From assembly GCA_016214125.1 (NCBI GenBank), contig JACRPC010000048.1, positions 1 through 64,000 of the forward strand: DNA of 64,000 bases, in the 5' to 3' direction. Positions 45,143 through 53,180 of this stretch are shown one piece after another. The notes beneath the pieces were generated by a model. The model made no database searches. It saw only the letters and a program-made list of their open reading frames with translations, and was not told the origin of the DNA. Numbering within the stretch: the first letter of the stretch is position 1; each line of letters starts with the position of its first letter. This stretch comes from Rhodospirillales bacterium. GTDB taxonomy: Bacteria; Pseudomonadota; Alphaproteobacteria; Rhodospirillales; WMHbin7. The position numbers and the translations under genes are program-made.

Positions 45143-46708
45143 TCAAATCGGCAAGGTGGTGGGGCGCTTCCAGCGCAGCCACAGGAAGAGCTGAAGGCGG
45201 GTGATCATGATGGCGGTGAAGAGCGAAGTGAACAGTCCGATCGCCAGGGTGACGGCGAAGCCGCGAATGGGGCCGGTGCCGAACTGGAAGAGCAAGATGG
45301 CGGCGATCAGGGTGGTGAGCTGGGAATCGACGATGGTGACCAGCGCCCGGTCGAAGCCGGCGCCCAGGGCCGAGATGACGCCGCGGCCCAGCCGGAATTC
45401 CTCGCGCATGCGCTCATAGATCAGCACGTTGGCATCGACCGCCATGCCCATGGTGAGCACGATGCCGGCGATGCCGGGCAGCGTCAGCGTCGCCCCCACC
45501 GCCGACAGGCAGCCGATCAGGAGCACGATGTTGACGATCAGGGACAGATCGGCGAAGACGCCGAACAGGCCATAGACCACCACCATGAAGATGGCGACGA
45601 AGATCAGCCCGATGATGCTGGCGATCTTGCCGGCCCGGATCGAATCGGCGCCAAGATCGGGGCCGACGGTGCGCTCCTCGAGAATGGTGAGGGGCGCCGG
45701 AAGGGCGCCGGCGCGCAGCAGAAGCGCCAGGTCCTGGGCGCTCTGTATGGTGAAATTGCCCGATATCACCCCCGATCCACCCAGGATCGGCTCGCGAATC
45801 ACCGGGGCGCTGATCACCTTGCCATCCAGGACGATGGCGAATTGCTTCTGCACGTTTTCCTGGGTGATCTGGCCGAACTTCTTGGCGCCCTGGGCGTTGA
45901 AGCGGAAGGAGACCACCGGCATGGCGTCTTGGAAGGTCGATTGGGCGTTGACCAAAGCCTCGCCGCCTAGTTCCACCCGTTTCCGCACCACCACCAGCCC
46001 ACCCGATTGCTGGCGGCTGTCGGCGTCGGGCAGCGCCATCGAGCCGGGCGGCAGGCGGCCGGCGACGGCGTCGGCCGGGCTGACGCCGTAATCGACCAGA
46101 TGGAAGGTGAGCTTGGCGGTCTTGCCCAGCAGACGCTTCACCCGCTCGGGATCGTCGACGCCGGGAAGCTGAACCAGAATCCGATCCTCGCCCTGACGGA
46201 CGATGGTCGATTCGCGGGTGCCCAGCTCGTCGATGCGCCGGCGCACGATTTCGATCGATTGCACCACGGCGGCGGTTTTGCGCTCGGAGAGCGCTTGGGG
46301 CGAATAGCGCAGCAGGAACAGCCCATCCTCGCGCGGCTCGAGATCGAGCCCGGTCTCGATGCCGCGCAAGAGGGTACGGGCCTTGTCGCGTTGATCGGCC
46401 TCGGGAATGCGGACCGACAGGCTGTCGCCTTCCACCCCCAGCCCGACATAGCGGAGGTTGTCCTTGCGCAGCGCGGTGCGTGTGGTCTCGACCAGCGACG
46501 CCAGTTGCTCGCGCAGCACCGATTTCAGATCGACCTCAAGCAGAAGGTGCGAACCGCCCTGCAGGTCGAGTCCCAGACTTACCGGCCCCAACCAGGACGG
46601 CAGCGCCTTTTGCAAGCGCTCGGAAAAGACGTTGGGCAAGGCAAACAGAAACCCGGCTAGGCAAAGGCCCAGCACCAGCACCAGCTTCCAAGTTGGATAA
46701 CGTGCCAT
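45143..46708 (-). CDS. secD: Protein translocase subunit SecD
   Basis: A 521-residue SecD. The N-terminal helix is followed by LGLDLQGGSHLLLEVD near residue 46-61, the P1 periplasmic domain, and a C-terminal six-helix region with GMAVDANVLIYERMREEFRLG near 417-437. It forms the complex with SecF and YajC. It lies 18 bases after yajC. Confidence 0.95.
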   Translation of the reverse strand: MARYPTWKLVLVLGLCLAGFLFALPNVFSERLQKALPSWLGPVSLGLDLQGGSHLLLEVDLKSVLREQLASLVETTRTALRKDNLRYVGLGVEGDSLSVRIPEADQRDKARTLLRGIETGLDLEPREDGLFLLRYSPQALSERKTAAVVQSIEIVRRRIDELGTRESTIVRQGEDRILVQLPGVDDPERVKRLLGKTAKLTFHLVDYGVSPADAVAGRLPPGSMALPDADSRQQSGGLVVVRKRVELGGEALVNAQSTFQDAMPVVSFRFNAQGAKKFGQITQENVQKQFAIVLDGKVISAPVIREPILGGSGVISGNFTIQSAQDLALLLRAGALPAPLTILEERTVGPDLGADSIRAGKIASIIGLIFVAIFMVVVYGLFGVFADLSLIVNIVLLIGCLSAVGATLTLPGIAGIVLTMGMAVDANVLIYERMREEFRLGRGVISALGAGFDRALVTIVDSQLTTLIAAILLFQFGTGPIRGFAVTLAIGLFTSLFTAIMITRLQLFLWLRWKRPTTLPI

Positions 46709-46726
46709 GGCCGATCGGTCCGAAGG

Positions 46727-47155
46727 TCAGGTCTTGTCCTTGCCGGACAGGAGTTTGCCCAGGAAGCCGGCCGCCCCGCCCTTGGCCGCGCCCTCGCCTT
46801 GGGCGGGCTTCGCCTCGTCGGACTTGGCAGTACCGCCCGGCTCGGTGCGGTTCAGCACGTCGGCCACGGTGGCCCGGATCACCTTGACCCGCACGTTCTC
46901 GGCCACCTCGATGGTGATTTCGTTGTCTTCGACCTTGGTGACGGTGCCCAGCATGCCGCCGCCGGTGACGATGCGGTCGCCCTTGCGGATGGTGCCCAGC
47001 ATTTCCTTGTGGCTCTTCATCTTCTTCTGCTGCGGACGGATGAGCAGGAAATAGAAGATGACGAAGATCAGGATCAGCGGCAGGAAGGATTCCAGCCCGC
47101 CCATGGCCGAAGGAGCGGCAGGGGCGGCCTGGGCGTAGGCGGTCGAGATCAGCAT
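46727..47155 (-). CDS. yajC: Preprotein translocase accessory subunit YajC
   Basis: A 142-residue YajC with a single N-terminal membrane helix (FLPLILIFVIFYFLLIRPQQ near residue 25-44) and the family stretch KKMKSHKEMLGTIRKGDRIV near 45-64. The C-terminus is extended (about 110-142) with an Ala/Gly/Lys-rich tail. First gene of yajC-secD-secF. Confidence 0.94.
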   Translation of the reverse strand: MLISTAYAQAAPAAPSAMGGLESFLPLILIFVIFYFLLIRPQQKKMKSHKEMLGTIRKGDRIVTGGGMLGTVTKVEDNEITIEVAENVRVKVIRATVADVLNRTEPGGTAKSDEAKPAQGEGAAKGGAAGFLGKLLSGKDKT

Positions 47156-47232
47156 GTGTTAGTCTCCCAATTCGAACCGTGCGGACTATACCGGTCCCCG
47201 CCAGGGATGCAACACGATATCCGGTGGTGCCG

Positions 47233-48600
47233 ATGCCGATCCCTTCCGCCCCGCCCGCCCCGGTCTCCTTTGCCGAAGCCCTCCGGCTTTGGCTGAAGAT
47301 CGGCCTTATCGGCTTCGGCGGCCCGGCCGGCCAGATCGCCCTCATGCACCGCCTGGTGGTCGAGGAGCGCCGATGGGTGGGCGAGGAACGGTTTCTGCAC
47401 GCTCTTAACTACTGCATGTTGCTGCCTGGCCCCGAGGCCCAACAGCTCGCCACCTATCTCGGTTGGCTTCTGCACCGCACGGCGGGCGGGCTGGCGGCCG
47501 GCATCCTGTTCGTCCTTCCCGGCGCGCTTTTCATGGGGGCCTTGAGCGCCATTTACGTCGCCACCCATGAGATGGCGGTCGTCCAGGCCCTGTTCTTCGG
47601 CATCAAGGCGGCCGTGCTGGCGGTGGTCATCGAGGCGTTGGTGCGAATCGGCAAGCGGGCGCTGCGCAACCGGGCGATGATCGGGCTGATGGCGGCGGCT
47701 TTCCTGGCGCTTTTCCTGTTCGACGCCCCCTTCCCCCTGGTGGTTGCCTTCGCCGGCCTGATCGGCCTGGTCGGCGCCCGGCTCAAACCCGATCTTTTCG
47801 CGCCTGCCAAACCCTCCGATCAGGCGAAAAACAAGGCCGCCATCGACGCCAAGTTCGAGGCCGGCCAATTGGACTGGGCCCGGCCCAGCCTGGCGCGGGC
47901 AGTCCGCACCCTCGCCGTCTGGCTCGCCCTCTGGTTCATACCATTGATATTGTTGTTTATTTGGCTTGGTCAGGATCACGTTTTGGTGCAAGAGGGCATC
48001 TTCTTCAGCAAGATGGCGGTGGTCACCTTCGGCGGCGCCTATGCCGTGCTGGCCTATGTCGCCCAGGAGGCGGTGAACGGCTTCGGTTGGCTCGGTCCGG
48101 GTGCCATGCTCGATGGCTTGGGTTTGGCCGAAACCACGCCCGGCCCCTTGATCCTGGTGCTGCAATTCGTGGGCTTCCTGGCCGCCTTCAACCATCCGGG
48201 CGGACTCGATCCTTGGCTGGCGGGTGGGCTGGGGGCAATCGTCACCCTATGGGCCACCTTCACGCCTTGCTTCCTTTGGATTTTCCTGGGTGCCCCCTAT
48301 ATCGAAATCCTGCGCGGCAACCGGGCCTTGAGCGGCGCCCTGGCCGCCATCACGGCCGCCGTGGCGGGCGTCATCCTCAATCTGGCGATCTGGTTCGCTC
48401 TGCATGTTCTGTTCGCCCGGCTCGACCCCTGGCAGGGCTATGGGCTTCGCCTGCTGATTCCCGATTGGTCGAGCCTTGATCCCTGGGCCTTGCTCCTGGG
48501 AGCGGCCTCGGCCCTGGCGATGCTGCGCTTCAAGGTGAACATGCTCGTGGTGTTGGGCAGCGCGGCGGCGCTCGGCCTGGTGATCCACGCTCTATCGTGA
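47233..48600 (+). CDS. chrA: Chromate transporter, long (two-domain) ChrA
   Basis: A 455-residue ChrA-family membrane protein made of two homologous halves. The first half has IGFGGPAGQIALMHRLVVEE near residue 24 and LLPGPEAQQLATYLGW near 64; the second has VTFGGAYAVLAYVAQEAV near 258 and ETTPGPLILVLQFVGF near 298. It should export chromate (or act as an anion transporter of this family). The ATG at 47233 was chosen; a GTG two codons earlier is possible. Divergent from yajC. Confidence 0.9.
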   Translation: MPIPSAPPAPVSFAEALRLWLKIGLIGFGGPAGQIALMHRLVVEERRWVGEERFLHALNYCMLLPGPEAQQLATYLGWLLHRTAGGLAAGILFVLPGALFMGALSAIYVATHEMAVVQALFFGIKAAVLAVVIEALVRIGKRALRNRAMIGLMAAAFLALFLFDAPFPLVVAFAGLIGLVGARLKPDLFAPAKPSDQAKNKAAIDAKFEAGQLDWARPSLARAVRTLAVWLALWFIPLILLFIWLGQDHVLVQEGIFFSKMAVVTFGGAYAVLAYVAQEAVNGFGWLGPGAMLDGLGLAETTPGPLILVLQFVGFLAAFNHPGGLDPWLAGGLGAIVTLWATFTPCFLWIFLGAPYIEILRGNRALSGALAAITAAVAGVILNLAIWFALHVLFARLDPWQGYGLRLLIPDWSSLDPWALLLGAASALAMLRFKVNMLVVLGSAAALGLVIHALS

Positions 48601-48601
48601 T

Positions 48602-49834
48602 TTAGGGCCAAATGGCGGATCGATCGACCTCCCCATCCCACCCGACCACATCGATCGGCGCCTTGCCACCTCTATTTGCGGCGTTCACGACGGCTGCCAG
48701 ATTCACCGGCCGATAGGGTTGCGGCTTGCCATCGGAATCCTCGGGACAATCGTGTAACACCGCCGGGAGATTCCACCGTTGCAGGGCCGAGATGTGTAGG
48801 TATTCATTGACCGTCGTCAGGCCTTTCGGAACGAGATTGCGCCGGTCGTAATCCTTGAACGTCTGGCGGAACCATTCCCCGAACCCATCCCCTTCCGGTA
48901 CGAGCTGATTGATCAGGCGCTGGTAAGGATAGAGCTTAGAATCCACATAGAAACCGCTGCGGCTTTCATAGCCTTTTCCATCCACGTATTTCGAGGCGTC
49001 GGCAGCGACGATGTCCTTCCAAGAGATGGCAAGCTCCGTATGCTTGCGCACCCGCTTGATCATCCAGTCCAAGGTGATGTCGGAGAGTTTATTGTCGGCA
49101 TAGGAGCCACCGATATTGGAGTGGACGCCTGCAAACCATACTTGTTCGACGATCTGCCCGTCGAATGTCGGCTTTTCCTTTGGGCCCACCCAAAGCGTGG
49201 GCGCGAATGCGCTGCGCTTTTCGTCGATCGCCACCGCATGGAGTGCAACATCGACGGCCGAGCTAAGCTGAACGTCGTGAAACCGGTAAATGTCCGGAAG
49301 AAACCGCCGGCCCAAATCGCCAGGAATGCCGAGCGATCCCACCGTATCCCAGACGCCGACGCATTTGATTCGAACATCGGCGTAGCGCGCAAGATTAAGG
49401 TCTTGGATGGCTTTCTTGCGCGTGTCCAGCTTGGCGGTGTTGCGGCAGATTTCGATGACTTTCACCAAATCCTTTCCCAGACGCTCCGGATGCAGCAGCC
49501 CGCCGGCGGCGATAAATCCCACGAGGCTGCGTGCCGTGTAGGCTCCGCGCGAAAAACCGAAAACGTAGATTTCGTCGCCCGGCATGTAATTGTTGGCAAG
49601 GAAGCGATACCCGTCCATGACGTTCTCGGAAAGCCCCTCGCCCGAAGCGCCACCAACGATTTTATCGAGCATATTCCCGGTTCCCACGCCCCTGTCGTAA
49701 AAGGTGATTTGCCGGGTCTTGAAGGGCGAATCTTCGCATGGAGTCGCGCGCAACAATTTGACGACATTGGTCGATTGGGAGCCGTTATCGGGCGTGTTCC
49801 AGGTCCCGTCGAAAAAAACGACCAAACGAGCCAT
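48602..49834 (-). CDS. DUF2235 alpha/beta-hydrolase, Tle1-like phospholipase candidate
   Basis: A 410-residue DUF2235 protein. FFDGTWNTPDNGSQSTNVVK near residue 7-26 and the nucleophile elbow VFGFSRGAYTARSLVGFI near 93-110 (GxSxG) are the hallmarks. VWFAGVHSNIGGSYADN near 222 gives the later Asp/His-containing block. Relatives include type VI secretion phospholipase effectors (Tle1), but here no VgrG, immunity or T6SS gene is adjacent. AGGAGGAAAAG before the ATG is a very strong ribosome-binding site. GC is somewhat lower than its neighbours. Confidence 0.8.
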   Translation of the reverse strand: MARLVVFFDGTWNTPDNGSQSTNVVKLLRATPCEDSPFKTRQITFYDRGVGTGNMLDKIVGGASGEGLSENVMDGYRFLANNYMPGDEIYVFGFSRGAYTARSLVGFIAAGGLLHPERLGKDLVKVIEICRNTAKLDTRKKAIQDLNLARYADVRIKCVGVWDTVGSLGIPGDLGRRFLPDIYRFHDVQLSSAVDVALHAVAIDEKRSAFAPTLWVGPKEKPTFDGQIVEQVWFAGVHSNIGGSYADNKLSDITLDWMIKRVRKHTELAISWKDIVAADASKYVDGKGYESRSGFYVDSKLYPYQRLINQLVPEGDGFGEWFRQTFKDYDRRNLVPKGLTTVNEYLHISALQRWNLPAVLHDCPEDSDGKPQPYRPVNLAAVVNAANRGGKAPIDVVGWDGEVDRSAIWP

Positions 49835-49955
49835 CTTTTCCTCCTATCGTTCGACAAGTCACATTAATCCAGACATTGATTGCGATGAAGAACAAAATAC
49901 TACTCATTATTGTTTTTCTAAAATGCTCAATGTCTTATCCGCGTGTTGCCCTTCC

Positions 49956-49984
49956 TTGACCCCCCGGGATGGGCTGGCTAGGGT
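49956..49984 (+). promoter_or_regulatory. Promoter of the ATPase gene, predicting a leaderless mRNA
   Basis: -35 TTGACC (49956-49961), 17-base spacer, -10 TAGGGT (49979-49984). The ATG at 49992 is only 7 bases beyond the -10, so transcription would start at or next to the start codon. No ribosome-binding site is visible. The 49835-49955 stretch is AT-rich and without a gene. Confidence 0.5.
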
Positions 49985-49991
49985 GCCGGCC

Positions 49992-50837
49992 ATGGATGAA
50001 AAGACCCTGACCCGCATCGCCCAGGCGCTGGAGCGCTTGGCCCCCCCGGCCCCGCCGGCCACCGATCTTGCGGCGGCCGACGCCTTCGTCTGGCATGCCG
50101 AGGGCGGTTGGCTTGAGCCGGTGCCCTCGGTCAACCGGGTGGAGATCGACCTGCTGCTGGGCATCGAGAACCAGCGCGACACGCTCATGGAGAACACCCG
50201 CCGTTTCGCCAAAGGCCTGCCGGCCAACAACGCCCTGTTGTGGGGGGCGCGCGGCACCGGCAAAAGCTCGCTGGTCAAGGCGGTGCATGCCGCCATCAAT
50301 GCCGAGCGGGCGGGTGCCCTGGTGCTGGTCGAGATCCACCGCGACGATATTCCCTCGCTGCCCCGGCTGCTTTCCCGGCTGCGCGGCCAGCCCAGGCGCT
50401 GCCTGCTGTTCTGCGACGATCTGTCCTTCGACGCCCAGGATACTTCCTACAAATCGCTGAAGGCGGTGCTGGAAGGCGGCATCGAGGGCCGGCCGGAAAA
50501 CGTCGTCTTCTACGCCACTTCGAACCGACGCCACCTGATGGCGCGCGAAATGATCGAGAACGAGCGCTCGACCGCCATCAATCCCGGCGAGGCGGTCGAG
50601 GAAAAGGTATCGTTGTCCGATCGCTTCGGCCTCTGGCTGGGCTTCCACAATGTCGATCAGGCGACCTATCTGGCGATCGTCGAGGGCTATGCCCGGCGCT
50701 TCGGCCTGACGATCAGCGCCGAGGCCATGCGCGCCCAGGCCATCGAATGGGCGATGACGCGCGGTTCGCGCTCGGGCCGTACGGCCTGGCAATTCATCCA
50801 GGATCTGGCCGGAAGGTTGGGCAAGCCGCTGGGGTGA
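49992..50837 (+). CDS. DUF815-type AAA+ ATPase
   Basis: A 281-residue ATPase. Walker A is WGARGTGKSSLVKA near residue 79-92, Walker B LLFCDDLSFDAQD near 138, and FYATSNRRHLM near 172 is the sensor region of the DUF815 family. From what I recall, genes of this family lie next to yajC or the nlpD block in many alphaproteobacteria, so this is probably core rather than accessory. Role unknown. Translation from an earlier in-frame start is unlikely because the promoter lies within that stretch. Confidence 0.83.
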   Translation: MDEKTLTRIAQALERLAPPAPPATDLAAADAFVWHAEGGWLEPVPSVNRVEIDLLLGIENQRDTLMENTRRFAKGLPANNALLWGARGTGKSSLVKAVHAAINAERAGALVLVEIHRDDIPSLPRLLSRLRGQPRRCLLFCDDLSFDAQDTSYKSLKAVLEGGIEGRPENVVFYATSNRRHLMAREMIENERSTAINPGEAVEEKVSLSDRFGLWLGFHNVDQATYLAIVEGYARRFGLTISAEAMRAQAIEWAMTRGSRSGRTAWQFIQDLAGRLGKPLG

Positions 50838-50839
50838 GG

Positions 50840-50857
50840 TGGGCCATTCTTGGCCCA
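50840..50857 (+). terminator. Stem-loop after the ATPase gene
   Basis: TGGGCC and GGCCCA (50840-50845 and 50852-50857) form a perfect 6-bp stem with a 6-base loop, three bases after the ATPase stop. There is no T-run, so it may be a weak terminator or a message-protecting hairpin. Confidence 0.35.
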
Positions 50858-50916
50858 AGCTCGCCTTGAGTTCCGCTCTTGTGTTAGAGTGTCAAAGACT
50901 TAATCGGGCTTTGGCC

Positions 50917-51216
50917 ATGCGGCTTTCGGATCGGGAACGCGACACCATCAAAAACACCGTCGCCAAATGGTTTGGCGCGGACGCTCAAGTGCGTCTGTTC
51001 GGTTCCAGGACTGACGATCGGCTGCGTGGCGGCGATATCGACCTGCACATCGTGACGGCACGGCCCGACCTGGCCAATCTCGATACCGAATTGGCCTTCT
51101 CGGTCGATCTCAAGGATAGGATCGGCGAACAGAAGATCGATGTCGTGCTGCGTCACCAGGCCGAACCGGACCATCCGATCGATCGCCTGGCAAAGGAAAA
51201 GGGTATCTTGCTGTGA
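50917..51216 (+). CDS. MNT-type nucleotidyltransferase (antitoxin of a HEPN/MNT pair)
   Basis: A 99-residue minimal nucleotidyltransferase. LFGSRTDDRLRGGDIDLHIV near residue 28-47 carries the GSx9DxD active-site motif (one residue shorter than the common GSx10DxD), and a third acidic residue may lie in KIDVVL near 81. In HEPN/MNT modules this protein AMPylates and silences the HEPN RNase. I start at the ATG at 50917; the frame before it shows no similarity. It overlaps the next gene by 4 bases (GTGA). Confidence 0.78.
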   Translation: MRLSDRERDTIKNTVAKWFGADAQVRLFGSRTDDRLRGGDIDLHIVTARPDLANLDTELAFSVDLKDRIGEQKIDVVLRHQAEPDHPIDRLAKEKGILL

Positions 51217-51713
51217 ACGCGATCGTCGCCGAAAGTCTGGCTTCGGCCCATAATCTAGGCGCCCGGCTGGCCTGGTCTTACGGCCGGATAAGCCCTCTTT
51301 TCCCGGTCCGTCCCGAGGCGATTGCCGGCTTGAACGAGGAAGCGGTCGAGCGGATCGACGCCTTCCTGTTCCGCTTCAACAGTCTCTTTTCCATGATCCA
51401 GGATCATCTGTTCAAGGGCATCGCGGCCCTCGAGATGGAAGACATTTCCGACAAGTCGAACAAGGACAAATCGAATTTGATGGAAAAGTTGGGCGCCATC
51501 CAATCGGCGACCGGATTCACCACCATGGCCGAACTTCGAAACAAGCTTGCGCACCATTATCCGTTTGAAGCCAAGAAGCAGGCCGAACGGCTCAACGCAG
51601 CTTGGCAACGCTGCCCGGAATTGATCGCGATCCTGAATGGCCTTATCGCTTATGTCGCGGCGAAGAAGCTCGTCGCGGGCCTGCTGCCACTGCCCGCCAT
51701 CCCCCTCAAATAA
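51213..51713 (+). CDS. HEPN-domain putative RNase toxin
   Basis: A 166-residue mainly helical protein starting at GTG that overlaps the MNT stop. The HEPN catalytic motif R-x4-H is present as LRNKLAHHYPFEA near residue 110-122 (Arg, polar Asn, His). Length and gene order fit HepT-like toxins of type VII toxin-antitoxin systems, where the MNT partner adds AMP to a tyrosine near the active site; the Tyr in HHYP two residues after the second His is a natural candidate. Activity untested. Confidence 0.72.
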   Translation: MNAIVAESLASAHNLGARLAWSYGRISPLFPVRPEAIAGLNEEAVERIDAFLFRFNSLFSMIQDHLFKGIAALEMEDISDKSNKDKSNLMEKLGAIQSATGFTTMAELRNKLAHHYPFEAKKQAERLNAAWQRCPELIAILNGLIAYVAAKKLVAGLLPLPAIPLK

Positions 51714-52023
51714 CCGGCGCGCCATAGCCCCAACTGTAGGGAACCGGGCCCGACAGCGCCACCACATCGCCATCGTCGAGCGGCGCCGATTTCGAGATGC
51801 CGCCCAGCCGGTGCGGCGAGGCATCGCGCCCGTTCACCAAGGCCAAATAGATCTCGCTTTCCGCCAGACCCAGGCGGCTGGCGATGTCGCCCAGGGTGGC
51901 GCCGGCGGGCAGGCGCAGGCGATGGCACCAGCCGCCGGCCACCCGATCGGAGAGGCTGTTGTACAGCCGGACCTCGACCGCGATGGTCTGGCCGGCGCTG
52001 TTATGGCCGATGTCGAAATTCAT
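51706..52023 (-). CDS. MoaD/ThiS-like ubiquitin-fold protein without C-terminal Gly-Gly
   Basis: A 105-residue beta-grasp protein. VEVRLYNSLSDRV near residue 17, RLPAGATLGDIASRLGLAE near 37-55, LALVNGRDA near 60 and PLDDGDVVALSGPVPYSWGYG near 81-101 follow the MoaD/ThiS fold order. The family's terminal Gly-Gly needed for adenylation and thiocarboxylation is absent: the chain ends GAPVI. It converges with the HEPN gene, overlapping by 8 bases. Function unknown; perhaps a structural or sulfur-carrier relative. Confidence 0.65.
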   Translation of the reverse strand: MNFDIGHNSAGQTIAVEVRLYNSLSDRVAGGWCHRLRLPAGATLGDIASRLGLAESEIYLALVNGRDASPHRLGGISKSAPLDDGDVVALSGPVPYSWGYGAPVI

Positions 52024-52067
52024 GGCGAAAGCTTAAAAGATCGCCCGGTCGCCTACCCTGACCCCCG

Positions 52068-53102
52068 TCAAGAGCGTTCGAGCTGGTCGCGTGGATCGAC
52101 CGGCCTCGCTCCTTTGCGAATCTCGAAATGGAGCTGGGGGGCTGAGACGCCGCCGGTCGCCCCGACCTTAGCGATGGTCTGGCCGCGCTTCACCTTGTCG
52201 CCGCGCCCGACCAGAAGCTGGTCGAGATGGGCGTAGGCGGTCATCCAACCGCCTTCATGTTTAATAAGAAGAAGGCTGCCGAACCCTTTGAGTTCATTGC
52301 CGGCATAGACGACAACGCCATTCTCCGATGCCTTGACCGGTGTCCCCTTTGGGGCGGCGATGTTAATCCCATCATTCTGAATGCCCTTGCCGCCCCAGCC
52401 ATAGGCGGCGATCACCTTTCCCTTCACCGGCCACAGGAAGGATTTGCCGGCGCGCGGTGGCGGCTTGGGAATCGCCACCGCCTGCGGCTGGGGACCGGGC
52501 TGGGCGGCCGCTGTCGGCTCGGGCGGAGGCGGCGGTTCGGGCGCCTTGGCATGGGAAGGCGGCGGTTCGGGCGGCGGCAGGCTTTCGCTTGCCACGGCCA
52601 GCTCGGCCGGCTTGGGCGGTGCGCCCGGCTCGCCCGGCAATTTCAGGCGCTGGCCGACCCGGATGGTGTAGGGCTCGGCAAGATTGTTAAGCTCGATCAG
52701 GGTGCGCGGGTCGAGATTGTGCCGCCGGGCAATCAGCGCCACGGTCTCGCCCTTCTCGACCACATGGTCGCGGGTCGAGGGTAGCACCAGATGTTGGCCG
52801 GCCTGCAGCCCATAGGGCGGCTTCAGGCGGTTGGCCTCGATCAGCTCGCGCACCCCGACATTGTGACGCCTGGCGATGGCGTGAACCGTGTCCCCCTTCT
52901 CCACGGTCACGCTGGAACCGGGGGGCAATTCGATCACCTTGACGGGGGCCGGCGGTGCCTTGGGCGGCGGCTCGGCCGGTCGGGAGGGTGGCGCTTGAAC
53001 GGCTTTCGGCGGCGCCTTGAAGGCCGGCACGTAATCCTCGACCCAGGCGCAGCCGGCCAGGACCAGAATCGACAGTGCGGCGATCGGGCGTATCGCTCCC
53101 AT
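52068..53102 (-). CDS. nlpD: NlpD-like lipoprotein with two LysM and an M23 domain
   Basis: A 344-residue envelope protein. The N-terminal lipobox LVLAGC (residues 13-18) gives lipidation. LysM repeats lie near 70-112 (VTVEKGDTVHAIARRHNVG) and 114-156 (HVVEKGETVALIARRHNLD). A proline-rich linker follows (160-225), then an M23 domain (about 230-340) with DGINIAAPKGTPVKA and QLHFEIRKG. The zinc-ligand set is incomplete (DGINI instead of HxGxD), as in NlpD-type amidase activators. It should regulate cell-wall amidases at division. Start ATG 53100-53102. Confidence 0.86.
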   Translation of the reverse strand: MGAIRPIAALSILVLAGCAWVEDYVPAFKAPPKAVQAPPSRPAEPPPKAPPAPVKVIELPPGSSVTVEKGDTVHAIARRHNVGVRELIEANRLKPPYGLQAGQHLVLPSTRDHVVEKGETVALIARRHNLDPRTLIELNNLAEPYTIRVGQRLKLPGEPGAPPKPAELAVASESLPPPEPPPSHAKAPEPPPPPEPTAAAQPGPQPQAVAIPKPPPRAGKSFLWPVKGKVIAAYGWGGKGIQNDGINIAAPKGTPVKASENGVVVYAGNELKGFGSLLLIKHEGGWMTAYAHLDQLLVGRGDKVKRGQTIAKVGATGGVSAPQLHFEIRKGARPVDPRDQLERS

Positions 53103-53180
53103 AATGACCAATGTCGGGGAAAAAGCTTGCGAAGCGGTTAATTGGGGCGCCAGAATCGGTTTTGGCAGTCGAGGCCTTGC

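Noticed and set aside
49704-49991. A 96-codon N-terminal extension of the DUF815 ATPase
   Set aside because: It overlaps the start of the DUF2235 gene, contains the promoter hexamers and shows no similarity; the ATG at 49992 fits the family start.
49992-51713. The ATPase and the HEPN/MNT pair as one three-gene defence system
   Set aside because: The ATPase belongs to a family that I recall as a core neighbour of yajC/nlpD and is separated from the pair by 79 bases with a stem-loop, so a joint function is not supported.
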